A stretch of 32,155 nucleotides of DNA from Syntrophobacteraceae bacterium (GTDB taxonomy: Bacteria > Desulfobacterota > Syntrophobacteria > Syntrophobacterales > Syntrophobacteraceae): the NCBI GenBank assembly GCA_025453975.1, contig JALOPI010000042.1, positions 1 to 32,155 of the forward strand, written 5' to 3'. This document shows, in pieces, positions 1 through 7,571 of the stretch (the first letter of the stretch is position 1; each line of letters opens with the position of its first letter). A program made the translations under genes and the position numbers. The notes beneath the pieces were generated by a model. It was given only the letters and a program-made list of their open reading frames with translations, ran no database searches and was not told the origin of the DNA.

Positions 1-22
1 ACTACCACCCCATATTCAGTTT

Positions 23-98
23 TGGTGGGCGGAACAGGGCTCGAACCTGCGACCCTCGGCTTGTAAGGCCGATGCTCTCCCAGCTGAGCTATCCGCCC
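23..98 (-). tRNA. tRNA-Val (anticodon UAC)
   Basis: Read on the minus strand, the 76 nt fold as a standard cloverleaf. The 7-bp acceptor stem pairs GGGCGGA (98-92) with TCCGCCC (33-27), followed by discriminator A and an encoded CCA (25-23). The D arm (TAGCTCAGCTGGGAGAGC), the anticodon arm with loop CTTACAA between CGGC and GCCG, and the T arm with GGTTCGAGCC are all intact. The anticodon TAC lies at 65-63 and decodes GUA valine codons. The gene is at the window edge, so a neighbouring tRNA further left cannot be excluded. Confidence 0.96.
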
Positions 99-153
99 CC
101 CTTATGAGCCGCCCGGGGCAGGTGCGCTGCCGTTCAACCCAAGCGAGGATCAC

Positions 154-182
154 TAGGTACATGATGAGCCTGGGGAAGTCAA
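154..182 (-). promoter_or_regulatory. possible promoter for tRNA-Val
   Basis: On the minus strand TTGACT (182-177) is followed after 17 bp by TACCTA (159-154), upstream of the tRNA. The -35 is good but the -10 is poor, so this is only a candidate. It would give a precursor with a 5' leader of roughly 50 nt. Confidence 0.3.
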
Positions 183-252
183 GAACATTTCCGCCGTTCT
201 CAAACCGAAAAACGCGCAGGGGAGCGAAAAACGCCCGGGCAGGTGAAAAACG

Positions 253-281
253 TTGACAAGGCCTCGGCCTCTTGCAAGTAT
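253..281 (+). promoter_or_regulatory. possible promoter for leuA
   Basis: A perfect -35 hexamer TTGACA (253-258) is followed by a 17-bp spacer and a weak -10, AAGTAT (276-281). The predicted start near 288 would leave a leader of about 90 nt before the leuA ATG. The rest of the 99-379 gap holds no gene that I can support, and I see no clear T-box or leucine-rich leader peptide in it. Confidence 0.4.
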
Positions 282-379
282 TTTTCCGGCGGGCGCCGAC
301 CAGGGGGCGATGGGGCGGCGGGAACGAACCAGCACGCGTGGCGACATCAACGAATCCGAACGAGACGAGGAGGATGCAT

Positions 380-1942
380 ATGGAGCGCCTGTTCCTTTTT
401 GACACCACACTCCGTGACGGCGTGAAGGCTCCAGGGACGGTTCTGACGAGGGAGGAGAAGATACGCATTGCCAAGCAGCTGGCTCATCTGCGGGTGGACG
501 TCATCGAGCCCGGGTTCCCGGCTGCGTCCGAGGAGCAGTTCGCCATCTGCGAGCAGATCGCCCGGGAGGTTCAGGGGCCGGTCATCGCCGTTCTGGCCCG
601 GGCCACCAACCCCAGGGATTTCGAAATCGCGTGGAAGGCTGTCCAGGCGGCCGGGAAAGCTCGTCTCCACACCTTCGTTCCAGTGTCGCGCCAGTACCGC
701 GAGCACTACCTGAAGAAGAGCTTCACCGAGCTCTGCCAGGTGGCGGCATCGGCCGTCAAGACGGCCAGGGGTTTCACGGATCAGGTGGAGTTCTCCCTGG
801 TGGATGCCTTCCGGGCCGATGCGTCCGAGGTGGTGGAGCTGGCTCGCGTGGCCCTGGAGTCCGGGGCGACGACGGTGAACCTGGCGGACACGGTGGGCTG
901 CGCCCTGCCGTCCCACGTGGAGACCCTGGTTTCGACGGTGCTTTCCGGGGTTCCCGGCATTCCCCCGGGTGTGCTGAGCATCCACTGCCACAACGACCTG
1001 GGGCTGGCCGTGGCCAATTCCCTCGCGGCGGTCCGGGCGGGAGTGCGACAGATTCACTGCACCGTCAACGGAATCGGCGAAAGGGCGGGCAATGCGCCGC
1101 TGGAGGAGCTGGCGGCCCTCTTCAGCCTGGGCTCGGCCGAGCCCAAGGTCCAGTCCGGGCTTCAGCTGGACCAGGTCTATCCCACCAGCAGGCTGGTCAG
1201 GCGACTCACGGGCATCGGGGTGCAGCCGCACAAGCCCGTCGTCGGCCCCAACGCGTTCCTCTGCGAGTCGGTGGTCCCTCAGCTCGCCGACGCCACAACC
1301 CCTCCGCCCTTCGAGATCATCCAGCCGGAAACCCTCGGCATCCGAACGGGAATGGATGCCCTGCACCCGGACACGACCCTGGAGGCTTTCGGCAACAGGC
1401 TGTCCGAGCTGGGCTATGAATTCGGCGAGAGCGAGACGGCCGAGCTTTTCAGCGAATTCCAGGAGCTGGCCCTGCGCAAGGAGAACGTCTTCGATGCCGA
1501 CCTCGAGCTGCTGGCCGGGGAGCGAGCCGCATCCGAGGGACTGCGATATCGATTGCTGTATCTGAATGTCACGGCAGGGTCCATCTCGGTTCCCAACGCC
1601 ACGGTGCAGCTCGAGGTGGACGGCCAGATCGTGCAGGATGCCGGTTTCGGGCAGGGGCCCGTGGATGCGGCGTTCAAGACGATCCTCCGCATGGTGAAGC
1701 GCTTCCCGAAGCTCGTCCGATACGAAGTGAATGCCGTGACGCCAGGCACCGACGCCCAGGGGGAGATCAGCGTCAGGCTCCAGGAAGACGGGGTCTTCGT
1801 GGACGGGAGGGCCGTGGGCACGGACATCGTTCTGGCCAGCGCCAATGCCCTCATCGACGGGCTCAACAAGCTCGAGCACGTCAGCGCGCACACCGGCATC
1901 TCGGAGTTTACCGACGAGGAGAGCTGGCTTCCCAAGCTTTAA
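380..1942 (+). CDS. leuA: 2-isopropylmalate synthase (LeuA family)
   Basis: Catalyses condensation of acetyl-CoA with 2-oxoisovalerate, the first committed step of leucine synthesis, in the cytoplasm. The protein is 520 aa, the usual LeuA length. The N-terminal HMGL-like TIM barrel begins FDTTLRDG (residues 7-14), with the metal-binding HCHND at 202-206 and the NGIGERAGN loop after it. The C-terminal regulatory domain is complete (GPVDAAFKTI, then NAVTPGTDAQGE, then TDIVLASANA), which separates it from NifV and most shorter relatives. The start is the ATG at 380: AGGAGG ends 6 nt before it, whereas the ATG at 374 abuts the same AGGAGG. The motif after the catalytic Arg-Asp reads DGVKAPG instead of the family's DGEQSPG, so substrate choice could differ (citramalate or homocitrate type). 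The gene converges on rlmI. Confidence 0.88.
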   Translation: MERLFLFDTTLRDGVKAPGTVLTREEKIRIAKQLAHLRVDVIEPGFPAASEEQFAICEQIAREVQGPVIAVLARATNPRDFEIAWKAVQAAGKARLHTFVPVSRQYREHYLKKSFTELCQVAASAVKTARGFTDQVEFSLVDAFRADASEVVELARVALESGATTVNLADTVGCALPSHVETLVSTVLSGVPGIPPGVLSIHCHNDLGLAVANSLAAVRAGVRQIHCTVNGIGERAGNAPLEELAALFSLGSAEPKVQSGLQLDQVYPTSRLVRRLTGIGVQPHKPVVGPNAFLCESVVPQLADATTPPPFEIIQPETLGIRTGMDALHPDTTLEAFGNRLSELGYEFGESETAELFSEFQELALRKENVFDADLELLAGERAASEGLRYRLLYLNVTAGSISVPNATVQLEVDGQIVQDAGFGQGPVDAAFKTILRMVKRFPKLVRYEVNAVTPGTDAQGEISVRLQEDGVFVDGRAVGTDIVLASANALIDGLNKLEHVSAHTGISEFTDEESWLPKL

Positions 1943-1951
1943 TGGTGAGGC

Positions 1952-2036
1952 GGGGGGGCATAATGCTGTTGAGGTAAGCGCATTGACCCGGCCCCCCTGG
2001 ATTCAACAGCACCGGCAGGAGGCGGGTGGGTCAATG
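1952..2036. repeat. interleaved inverted repeats between leuA and rlmI
   Basis: Two perfect 9-bp inverted repeats are interleaved. TGCTGTTGA (1964-1972) pairs with TCAACAGCA (2003-2011), and CATTGACCC (1981-1989) pairs with GGGTCAATG (2028-2036). A G-run at 1952-1958 can also pair with GCCCCCC (1991-1997). The block fills the gap between two convergent genes and its right arm contains the rlmI stop codon. It probably serves transcription termination or 3'-end protection in both directions, although there is no clean T-tract. Confidence 0.6.
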
Positions 2037-3215
2037 GGCCTGCAGGATCCAGCACTTGAGGTAATGGGTTTCGGGCATGGAAAAGAGGACCGGATGGTCC
2101 ACGGCCTGGCCCCGGGCCTCGAGGAGGCGCAGCCTGCGGCCGCTGGCCTGGGCCGCCTGGAGCAGCACCTTTCGGAACAGCTCCTCCGACAGGTGATAGG
2201 AGCACGAGCAGGTCACCAGGATTCCGCCGGGCTGGAGCGCCAGCAGTGCCCGGCGGTTCAGGTCGGTGTATCCCCTGATGGCGTCGGGCAGCGATGCCTT
2301 GGTCTTGGCGAAGGCCGGCGGATCCAGCACGATGACGTCGAAAGGGTTGCCGAGGGCGGTCTTCAGGGACTGAAAAACCTCGCCAACCTGGAATCGGCAT
2401 TGATCCTCGAGGCGGTTTCGGGCCGCGTTCAGACTCGCCTGCTCGATGGCTTCGGAAGAGTCGTCCACTCCCACCACCTCCCTGGCCCCCGCCGCGGCCG
2501 CCACCAGGCTCCAGGCACCGCTGTAGCAGAAAAGATCCAGCACCCGGGCCCCGGCGGCCCATCGGCGCAGGGCGTTCCGATTGTCCCTCTGGTCCAGGTA
2601 AAACCCCGTTTTCTGCCCTCCGAGCGGATTCAGTTTTTGCCAGATCCCATCGATATGGACCCAGCACTCCTCCGGCAGGTCACCGAAGGCGACGCCCTTG
2701 ACGAGATCCAGGCCTTCGAGAGCCCTCACGGGTGAGTCATGCCGATAGACCAGGGCCTTCGGGGCAAACAGCTCGACCAGGAGCTCCCGCACCGAGGCCT
2801 CGATTCTCGACATTCCCAGGGTGGTGATCTGGTAGACGAAGATGTCGTCGTATCGATCCACAACCAGGCCCGGCAGTCCGTCGGACTCTCCAAAGGCCAG
2901 CCGGTAGCAGGTGGAGCCCGGGTACAGCCTGCGGCTTCGAAAGTCGGAGGCCTTCAGGAGCAGACCGCGGAAGAAGTCGACGGAGGGGTTCTCTCCGGGC
3001 GCGCAGACGAGGCGCACGGCGATGAGCGAACGGGGGTTGATGTAGCCGCTTCCCAGGAGCGCGCCCTTGCTCGAATGGACTCTAACCCAGCTTCCGGGCT
3101 CGATCCCACCCAATGGCTCCGCAATCTCGTTGCTGAAGACCCACCGATGGCCTTGAAGGATGCGTCTTTCCCTGCCCGGGTGCAGGTGGATGGGAATCAT
3201 CTCGCCCAGATCCAT
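2031..3215 (-). CDS. rlmI: 23S rRNA (cytosine-C5) methyltransferase, RlmI/YccW family
   Basis: A 394-aa SAM-dependent RNA methyltransferase. In E. coli the family member methylates C1962 of 23S rRNA. The order is an N-terminal PUA domain (about residues 5-75, with HRWVFSNEI), a middle domain ending in GGQKTGFYLDQR, and the Rossmann methyltransferase with the SAM motif LDLFCYSG near 227, LDPPAF near 297 and the catalytic cysteine motif TCSCS near 336. The length matches E. coli RlmI (396 aa). The start is the ATG at 3215, preceded by AAAGG at suitable spacing; the frame stays open further upstream but without family similarity. A terminator for the upstream 90-aa gene lies just before it, so rlmI probably has its own promoter or depends on readthrough. 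Confidence 0.92.
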   Translation of the reverse strand: MDLGEMIPIHLHPGRERRILQGHRWVFSNEIAEPLGGIEPGSWVRVHSSKGALLGSGYINPRSLIAVRLVCAPGENPSVDFFRGLLLKASDFRSRRLYPGSTCYRLAFGESDGLPGLVVDRYDDIFVYQITTLGMSRIEASVRELLVELFAPKALVYRHDSPVRALEGLDLVKGVAFGDLPEECWVHIDGIWQKLNPLGGQKTGFYLDQRDNRNALRRWAAGARVLDLFCYSGAWSLVAAAAGAREVVGVDDSSEAIEQASLNAARNRLEDQCRFQVGEVFQSLKTALGNPFDVIVLDPPAFAKTKASLPDAIRGYTDLNRRALLALQPGGILVTCSCSYHLSEELFRKVLLQAAQASGRRLRLLEARGQAVDHPVLFSMPETHYLKCWILQAH

Positions 3216-3244
3216 GGTCGATGCCTTTCTTCTCTTTCGTCGAA

Positions 3245-3271
3245 CAAAAAAAGCGCCCGGGCGGGGCGCTT
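3245..3271 (-). terminator. intrinsic terminator after the 90-aa gene
   Basis: On the minus strand an 8-bp GC-rich stem (AAGCGCCC/GGGCGCTT, loop of 5 nt, 3271-3251) runs directly into a T-tract (complement of the A-run 3245-3252). This is a textbook rho-independent terminator placed 23 bp after the stop of the 3295-3567 gene and upstream of rlmI. Confidence 0.88.
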
Positions 3272-3294
3272 CCCTCAACCTGAATCGAGGAAGA

Positions 3295-3567
3295 TCAGTT
3301 TTCGCCGGCGTTGCGTATGGACTCGAGAAGAATCTGGTAATTCTCGTAAATCTCCGCCGAGCTCTCGATCACCTCGTAGAGATCGTCCAGTTCCATGTTG
3401 ATCACGGCATCCTTGTCAGGAGATTCCTCCTTGAGCTCGATCCAGATCCAGTCGAGGAGCATCTCCTCCCGATCGTCGTAGCCTTCCTCCATGGCGTCCA
3501 GAGTGCCATCGTTCACCTTGCGCGCAACCTTCTTCAAGGCTGCCCTGACGAAGTCCTTCATGTCCAT
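3295..3567 (-). CDS. hypothetical 90-aa acidic protein
   Basis: I do not recognise the family. The 90-aa product is soluble, strongly acidic and predicted to be largely helical: a basic N-terminal stretch (MDMKDFVRAALKKVARK) is followed by Glu/Asp-rich helices (EEGYDDREEMLLDWIWIELK, then DDLYEVIESSAEIYENYQI). It has no signal peptide, membrane segment or cysteine. GGAGG lies 9 nt before the ATG at 3567, and the gene has a convincing promoter (3687-3659), a leader hairpin and a terminator, so it looks like a real monocistronic gene. Its function is unknown. A small regulatory or adaptor protein is possible, but nothing seen here shows it. Confidence 0.75.
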   Translation of the reverse strand: MDMKDFVRAALKKVARKVNDGTLDAMEEGYDDREEMLLDWIWIELKEESPDKDAVINMELDDLYEVIESSAEIYENYQILLESIRNAGEN

Positions 3568-3590
3568 ATGCGGATGCCTCCGTAAATACC

Positions 3591-3614
3591 CGGAGCATGC
3601 TCGCGCATGCTCCG
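3591..3614 (-). promoter_or_regulatory. 10-bp leader hairpin with GCGA tetraloop
   Basis: A perfect 10-bp inverted repeat (CGGAGCATGC / GCATGCTCCG) with a 4-nt loop. In the minus-strand transcript the loop is GCGA, a GNRA tetraloop. It lies in the 5' untranslated region of the 90-aa gene, 23 nt upstream of its ATG and between the predicted transcription start (about 3652) and the ribosome binding site. No T-tract follows, so it is not a terminator. It may stabilise the mRNA or bind a regulator. Confidence 0.6.
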
Positions 3615-3658
3615 AAAGTGTTGCCGATTCCGGCCGTTTTCGATACCGTGATGATTCT

Positions 3659-3687
3659 ATGATGCGGCTTCATAGCTCATTTGTCAA
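3659..3687 (-). promoter_or_regulatory. sigma70-type promoter for the 90-aa gene
   Basis: On the minus strand TTGACA (3687-3682, perfect) is followed by a 17-bp spacer and CATCAT (3664-3659, 4 of 6). The predicted start near 3652 gives a leader of about 85 nt containing the GCGA-loop hairpin. Confidence 0.6.
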
Positions 3688-3787
3688 AATGATTCAATGG
3701 CGGATGCCATGGTTTTGGCACTTCCGGAACCCGGGGATCCGTTTCAGGACGGGGAGGATTCCGCCGAGTCATGGGAAAGCAAAACGC

Positions 3788-3815
3788 TTGATTTTGGGAG
3801 ATTCTGGTCTAGACT
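3788..3815 (+). promoter_or_regulatory. probable promoter for the LOG-family gene
   Basis: TTGATT (3788-3793), a 16-bp spacer and TAGACT (3810-3815), each matching 4 of 6 consensus bases, lie about 40 bp upstream of the ATG at 3854. Confidence 0.4.
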
Positions 3816-3853
3816 TGCACCTCTTTCAACCCAATGGACTGCGGTGAGCCGAC

Positions 3854-4546
3854 ATGCGAGATCAAATCGACGGAACGGGGAAGGGACGAGGGATGCAAGA
3901 GCGGCAATACATCATCGATGCGCTGACCATTCAGGATTCCTGGCGTCTTTTCAAGATCCTGGCGGAGTTCGTGGATGGGTTCGAGACGCTTTCCGAGCTT
4001 TATCCGGCCGTATCGATTTTCGGTTCGGCCCGCGTGAAGCCCGGGGACGACGTCTATGAGAAGACCGTCACCATCGCTCGGAAGCTGGCGGAAAACGGCT
4101 ACCACGTCATCACGGGCGGGGGACCCGGCATCATGGAGGCCGGGAACAAGGGGGCCAGGGAAGGCGGGGCCAAATCCGTGGGCCTCAACATCGAGCTTCC
4201 CCTGGAGCAGGAGCCCAATGCCTACTCCAACCTGCGCCTGGACTTCCAGTACTTCTTCGTGCGCAAGGTCATGTTCGTGAAGTACGCTCAGGCCTACATC
4301 GGCATGCCGGGCGGCTTCGGGACCCTGGACGAGATCTTCGAGGCCCTCACCCTCATTCAGACCCGCCGAATCAAGCCCTTCCCCGTGGTCCTGGTCGGGA
4401 AGGATCACTGGAAGGGCATGCTGGGCTGGATCCGGGACAGGCTGCTGGCCAGCCATTACATATCCCCCCAGGACCTCTCCCTGGTGACCGTCCTGGACGA
4501 CCCCGACGACGTGGTCCAGACCATCAAACGTTACGTTATCGTCTGA
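3854..4546 (+). CDS. LOG family protein (nucleoside 5'-monophosphate phosphoribohydrolase fold)
   Basis: A 230-aa Rossmann-type protein of the lysine decarboxylase-like/LOG family (TIGR00730 type). Characterised members release the base from nucleoside 5'-monophosphates, including cytokinin ribotides. Visible motifs are FGSAR near the N terminus, GGGPGIMEAGNKGA, and the family signature PGGFGTLDE, whose PGGxGTxxE residues form the active site. Many bacterial members have no known physiological substrate. The start at 3854 has GGTGA 6 nt before it. A second ATG at 3893, with AAGGGA upstream, would remove 13 poorly conserved residues and is an alternative. The gene stands alone and converges on rng. 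Confidence 0.85.
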   Translation: MRDQIDGTGKGRGMQERQYIIDALTIQDSWRLFKILAEFVDGFETLSELYPAVSIFGSARVKPGDDVYEKTVTIARKLAENGYHVITGGGPGIMEAGNKGAREGGAKSVGLNIELPLEQEPNAYSNLRLDFQYFFVRKVMFVKYAQAYIGMPGGFGTLDEIFEALTLIQTRRIKPFPVVLVGKDHWKGMLGWIRDRLLASHYISPQDLSLVTVLDDPDDVVQTIKRYVIV

Positions 4547-4602
4547 TGCCGAAGGTGGAACTGAGGCCCCTGGTCCTGCGGGGCTCAAGTGCTTGACCGC
4601 TT

Positions 4603-4634
4603 GCCGGCTCCCAGGCTCGAGGCCGGGAGCCGGC
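4603..4634. terminator. hairpin between the LOG gene and rng
   Basis: A perfect 10-bp inverted repeat, GCCGGCTCCC (4603-4612) and GGGAGCCGGC (4625-4634), with a 12-nt loop, sits in the 123-bp gap between convergent genes. A smaller palindrome, TCAAG-TG-CTTGA, precedes it (4585-4596). No T-run follows on either strand, so it is a probable factor-dependent or bidirectional termination or mRNA-end structure. Confidence 0.5.
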
Positions 4635-4669
4635 CGATCCGGTCAGTCATTTCCGATGGAGCGTACTGG

Positions 4670-6145
4670 TCACCCCTCCCGCGGGACGAACTCGATGTGC
4701 CCGGCGTTGGCCGGAACGCCGGGGGCCGCCTCGATGACGACGGGGACCTTGAACCGCTCCTCGAGGCCGACGATGTCGCCACGCTTCTGGTTCAGGAGAT
4801 AGTTGGCGACCTCGGGGGCCACGGTGGCCTTGACGATGGCGATCTTCCGGTTTGCAAGGGTCGCCCAGATCCTGCGCAGGTATGAGAGGGCGGCCGCCTC
4901 GTCGGAGCGCACGATGCCGGCTCCCTGGCAGATGGGGCACTGGCGGAAGGAGCCCCGCAGGATGTTGAGCCCCAGGTGCTGCCGGGAGAGCTCCAGGAGC
5001 CCGAATCGCGAAATCTTCCCGAGGGTGATCTTGGCCTTGTCCTTCTTGAACTCCTCCTTGAGCCGCCGCTCCACGTCCCTCATGTGGCGGTTTTCCCTCA
5101 TGTCGATGAAGTCGATGACCACCAGACCCCCGAGGTCCCTCAGGCGCAGCTGGCGGGGAATCTCCGCCGCGGCCTCCATGTTCACTTTGAAGACCATTTC
5201 CTCCAGGTCTCCCTCGCCGTTGGTTCGCCCCGAGTTGACGTCGATGGCCACGAGGGCCTCGGTCTGGTCGATGAGCAGGTGGCCGCCCGATTTGAGGGGG
5301 ACCTTCTTGCGGAAGATCTGCTCGATCTGTTCCTCGAGGTTGTACTTGCCGCAGATGGGGCCGTCGTCCTTGTGCAGCTTGACGGCGCGCTCGTGGCTGG
5401 GGCTGATGATGTTGAGGAAATCCTTGACCTGCCGGTGGACTTCGCGGTCGTCCACCAGGATGGACTTGATGTCGGGGTTGAAGTAGTCGCGAATGACGCG
5501 TATGGCGAGATCCTGCTCCTTGTAGATCATCGCGGGCGCCGGGGATTCCTGGACCTTCTTTTTCACCTCCTCCCAGATCCTGAGCAGGTTGTTGAGGTCC
5601 TTGCCGATCTCCCGCTTGGTGCGGTTGAGGGCCGCCGTGCGTATGATGATGCCCATCTCTTCGGGGACGCTCAGGCTGCGGACCAGCTCCTTGAGCTGCT
5701 CCCTCTGCTCGGCCTCGTCGATCTTTCGCGAGACCCCGCGCTGGGACTGGCCGGGCATCAGCACCACGTCGCGCCCGGCAAGGGAGATGTAGGTGGTGAG
5801 CAGCGCCCCCTTGCTCCCGATTTCCTCCTTGACCACCTGGACCAGGACCTCCTGGCCCGTTTCAATGACGTCCTGGATGCGGACGGGCTCCGGCAGGTCC
5901 TGGCGGTAATACTCGGGATGAATCTCCGTGAAGGGCAGGAAGCCGTTGCGCTCCATGCCGAAATTGACGAAAGCGGCCTGCAGGCTGGTCTGGACGTGGG
6001 TGATGATCCCCTTGTAGATGTTGCCGACGACCTTGCCCCGGCTGGCTGTCTCGATGAAGAAGCCCTCGAGGGTCTGGCCCTCGACCAGGGCCACCCGGAA
6101 CTCCTCGGGGTGTACAGCGTTGATGATCATGACTTGCTGTGCCAT
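4670..6145 (-). CDS. rng: ribonuclease G (RNase E/G family)
   Basis: Endoribonuclease that cuts single-stranded AU-rich RNA, matures 16S rRNA 5' ends and turns over mRNA. The 491 aa nearly equal E. coli RNase G (489 aa), and there is no RNase E-like C-terminal scaffold. An S1 domain spans about residues 38-125, the catalytic aspartates are D302 (AIDVNSGR) and D345 (VVIDFIDMR), and the zinc-link CPICQG holds C403 and C406. The gene begins 12 bp after the HgdB-like gene, and the nearest good SD (GGAAAGGAG) lies about 15 nt before the ATG, at the end of the upstream gene. Translation may therefore be coupled to that gene. Placement behind an activase operon is unusual and suggests co-transcription. 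Confidence 0.95.
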   Translation of the reverse strand: MAQQVMIINAVHPEEFRVALVEGQTLEGFFIETASRGKVVGNIYKGIITHVQTSLQAAFVNFGMERNGFLPFTEIHPEYYRQDLPEPVRIQDVIETGQEVLVQVVKEEIGSKGALLTTYISLAGRDVVLMPGQSQRGVSRKIDEAEQREQLKELVRSLSVPEEMGIIIRTAALNRTKREIGKDLNNLLRIWEEVKKKVQESPAPAMIYKEQDLAIRVIRDYFNPDIKSILVDDREVHRQVKDFLNIISPSHERAVKLHKDDGPICGKYNLEEQIEQIFRKKVPLKSGGHLLIDQTEALVAIDVNSGRTNGEGDLEEMVFKVNMEAAAEIPRQLRLRDLGGLVVIDFIDMRENRHMRDVERRLKEEFKKDKAKITLGKISRFGLLELSRQHLGLNILRGSFRQCPICQGAGIVRSDEAAALSYLRRIWATLANRKIAIVKATVAPEVANYLLNQKRGDIVGLEERFKVPVVIEAAPGVPANAGHIEFVPREG

Positions 6146-6157
6146 ATTCTGGTGTAC

Positions 6158-7504
6158 TTACTCCTTTCCTGTCCCGTTGGAGTCCCTGTGCTGTTTGGCC
6201 TGGTACAAGAAAGTGCGCAGGGCCGCCTCGCGGTTGGGCTGGATGGCGCCGTCGTAGGGCGCGTCTAGATACGGGATCTTCATCTCGTGGAGCATCGGTC
6301 TCAGCACCGACGAGGCAATGGTGCTCGGCATGCAGGTGAAGGGAAAGACGTTCACCACTCCGTCGAAGCCGTGGTGGACGTACTCCAGGGCTCCGCCGAT
6401 GCTGAGCACGGCCTCGGTGCCGATGGCGAAGTGGAACAGGCTGTTGCGGTCCAGGCGCCGCTGCACGGTTTCGATGCTGTGATCGGGCTCGATGTCGAGG
6501 TGCTCGAGCACGGCCCTGTAAACCTGGCCCTGCCTCCAACGCTGATAGTATTGCTCGATCTTGAGGCCGAGCCATTGTTTGAATACCTGCCGCAGCCCGC
6601 CGTGGCTTCTTTCCCTCCAGGCTTTTCTCCACTGGTGCTCCGCCTTGCGAATGGACTCGTAATTCACGAAGTTGATCCATTCGCCCAGCGACGCATTGAC
6701 CACCTCCCCCCCGTAAGCCTCGAGCTTGCGGATGATGTCCTGATTCGAATGGGGATGGGTCCTCAGATAGATCTCGCCGATGATTCCAATTCTCGGCCGC
6801 CTCCGCTCCCCGGGCTTCATGAGGCTCCGGGCATCGACGGCGATATCGGCGAGGCGGCCGAGGAGTCTGCCGAAATCGAGCTCGGGTCCCATGCTCTCGG
6901 TGGCCTTGACCATGGAATCCAGCGCGCCGCCCATGAAGGCGTCGGTGGAGCCGGGCTCCCTTTCGTAAGGCCGGACGCGGCACGTCATGCGGTCCAGAAC
7001 GTCCGCGATGATGACGGCCACGTAGCTCAGCTTCCTGAAGTATGAGGACCTTCCGGGCGGGACGATGTCGGCGGTGGCGTAGTTGTTCTTGGTGGAAATG
7101 TAGACGATGGGAACGCCCCTGTATGAGTCGAAACGGTCCAACACCAGCCGCTGGAGCTTGTTGTACATGCCAAATCGGCAGGGACCGTCGGCCTCGGGCA
7201 GGAAGTACACGTATCGCTTCGGGTCGAAGTCCTCTCCGAGACGCCGGCGCTCGCCTTCGAGATGATGAAGGATATCGCCCAGGGTCACCTGGCAGGGGAA
7301 GCACTCTTTTCCCGAGGTGTACTCCCTCCCCAGGGCCAGTCCCTTGTAGGTCTCCATCACGACGGCGTCGGCGCCGACGGCTCGAAAGCTTGCGGCAATG
7401 AGCCTGGATCCGGTCGGCGACATGTCCGGGACGAGGAGCCTGCGACCGGAGACATCGAATTGTTGAACGCTCTCTCCGAGGCGGTTGAACGCCGTTGAAT
7501 CCAT
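6158..7504 (-). CDS. 2-hydroxyacyl-CoA dehydratase D-component-like (HgdB-type) protein
   Basis: A 448-aa cytoplasmic protein resembling the HgdB-like part of large CoA-substrate activase proteins. Cysteine motifs typical of the group are visible: GKECFPCQ (C68, C71), GPCRFG (C109), TCRV (C175) and FTCMPS (C391). They are likely ligands of an iron-sulfur cluster, possibly of the double-cubane kind known from relatives. In many genomes this unit is the C-terminal part of a protein of about 1400-1500 aa whose N-terminal part is the activase. Here the activase is a separate gene 67 bp upstream, so the two products probably form one complex. The start is the ATG at 7504 with AGGGAGGG just upstream. 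The substrate is unknown; family members use ATP-driven electron transfer for difficult reductions or dehydrations. Confidence 0.8.
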   Translation of the reverse strand: MDSTAFNRLGESVQQFDVSGRRLLVPDMSPTGSRLIAASFRAVGADAVVMETYKGLALGREYTSGKECFPCQVTLGDILHHLEGERRRLGEDFDPKRYVYFLPEADGPCRFGMYNKLQRLVLDRFDSYRGVPIVYISTKNNYATADIVPPGRSSYFRKLSYVAVIIADVLDRMTCRVRPYEREPGSTDAFMGGALDSMVKATESMGPELDFGRLLGRLADIAVDARSLMKPGERRRPRIGIIGEIYLRTHPHSNQDIIRKLEAYGGEVVNASLGEWINFVNYESIRKAEHQWRKAWRERSHGGLRQVFKQWLGLKIEQYYQRWRQGQVYRAVLEHLDIEPDHSIETVQRRLDRNSLFHFAIGTEAVLSIGGALEYVHHGFDGVVNVFPFTCMPSTIASSVLRPMLHEMKIPYLDAPYDGAIQPNREAALRTFLYQAKQHRDSNGTGKE

Positions 7505-7571
7505 ACCCTCCCTTTTCCTGAAATCCGAATCAATCAATGAATGAATCCCGCCGGCGCTGGACCGGCACGTT

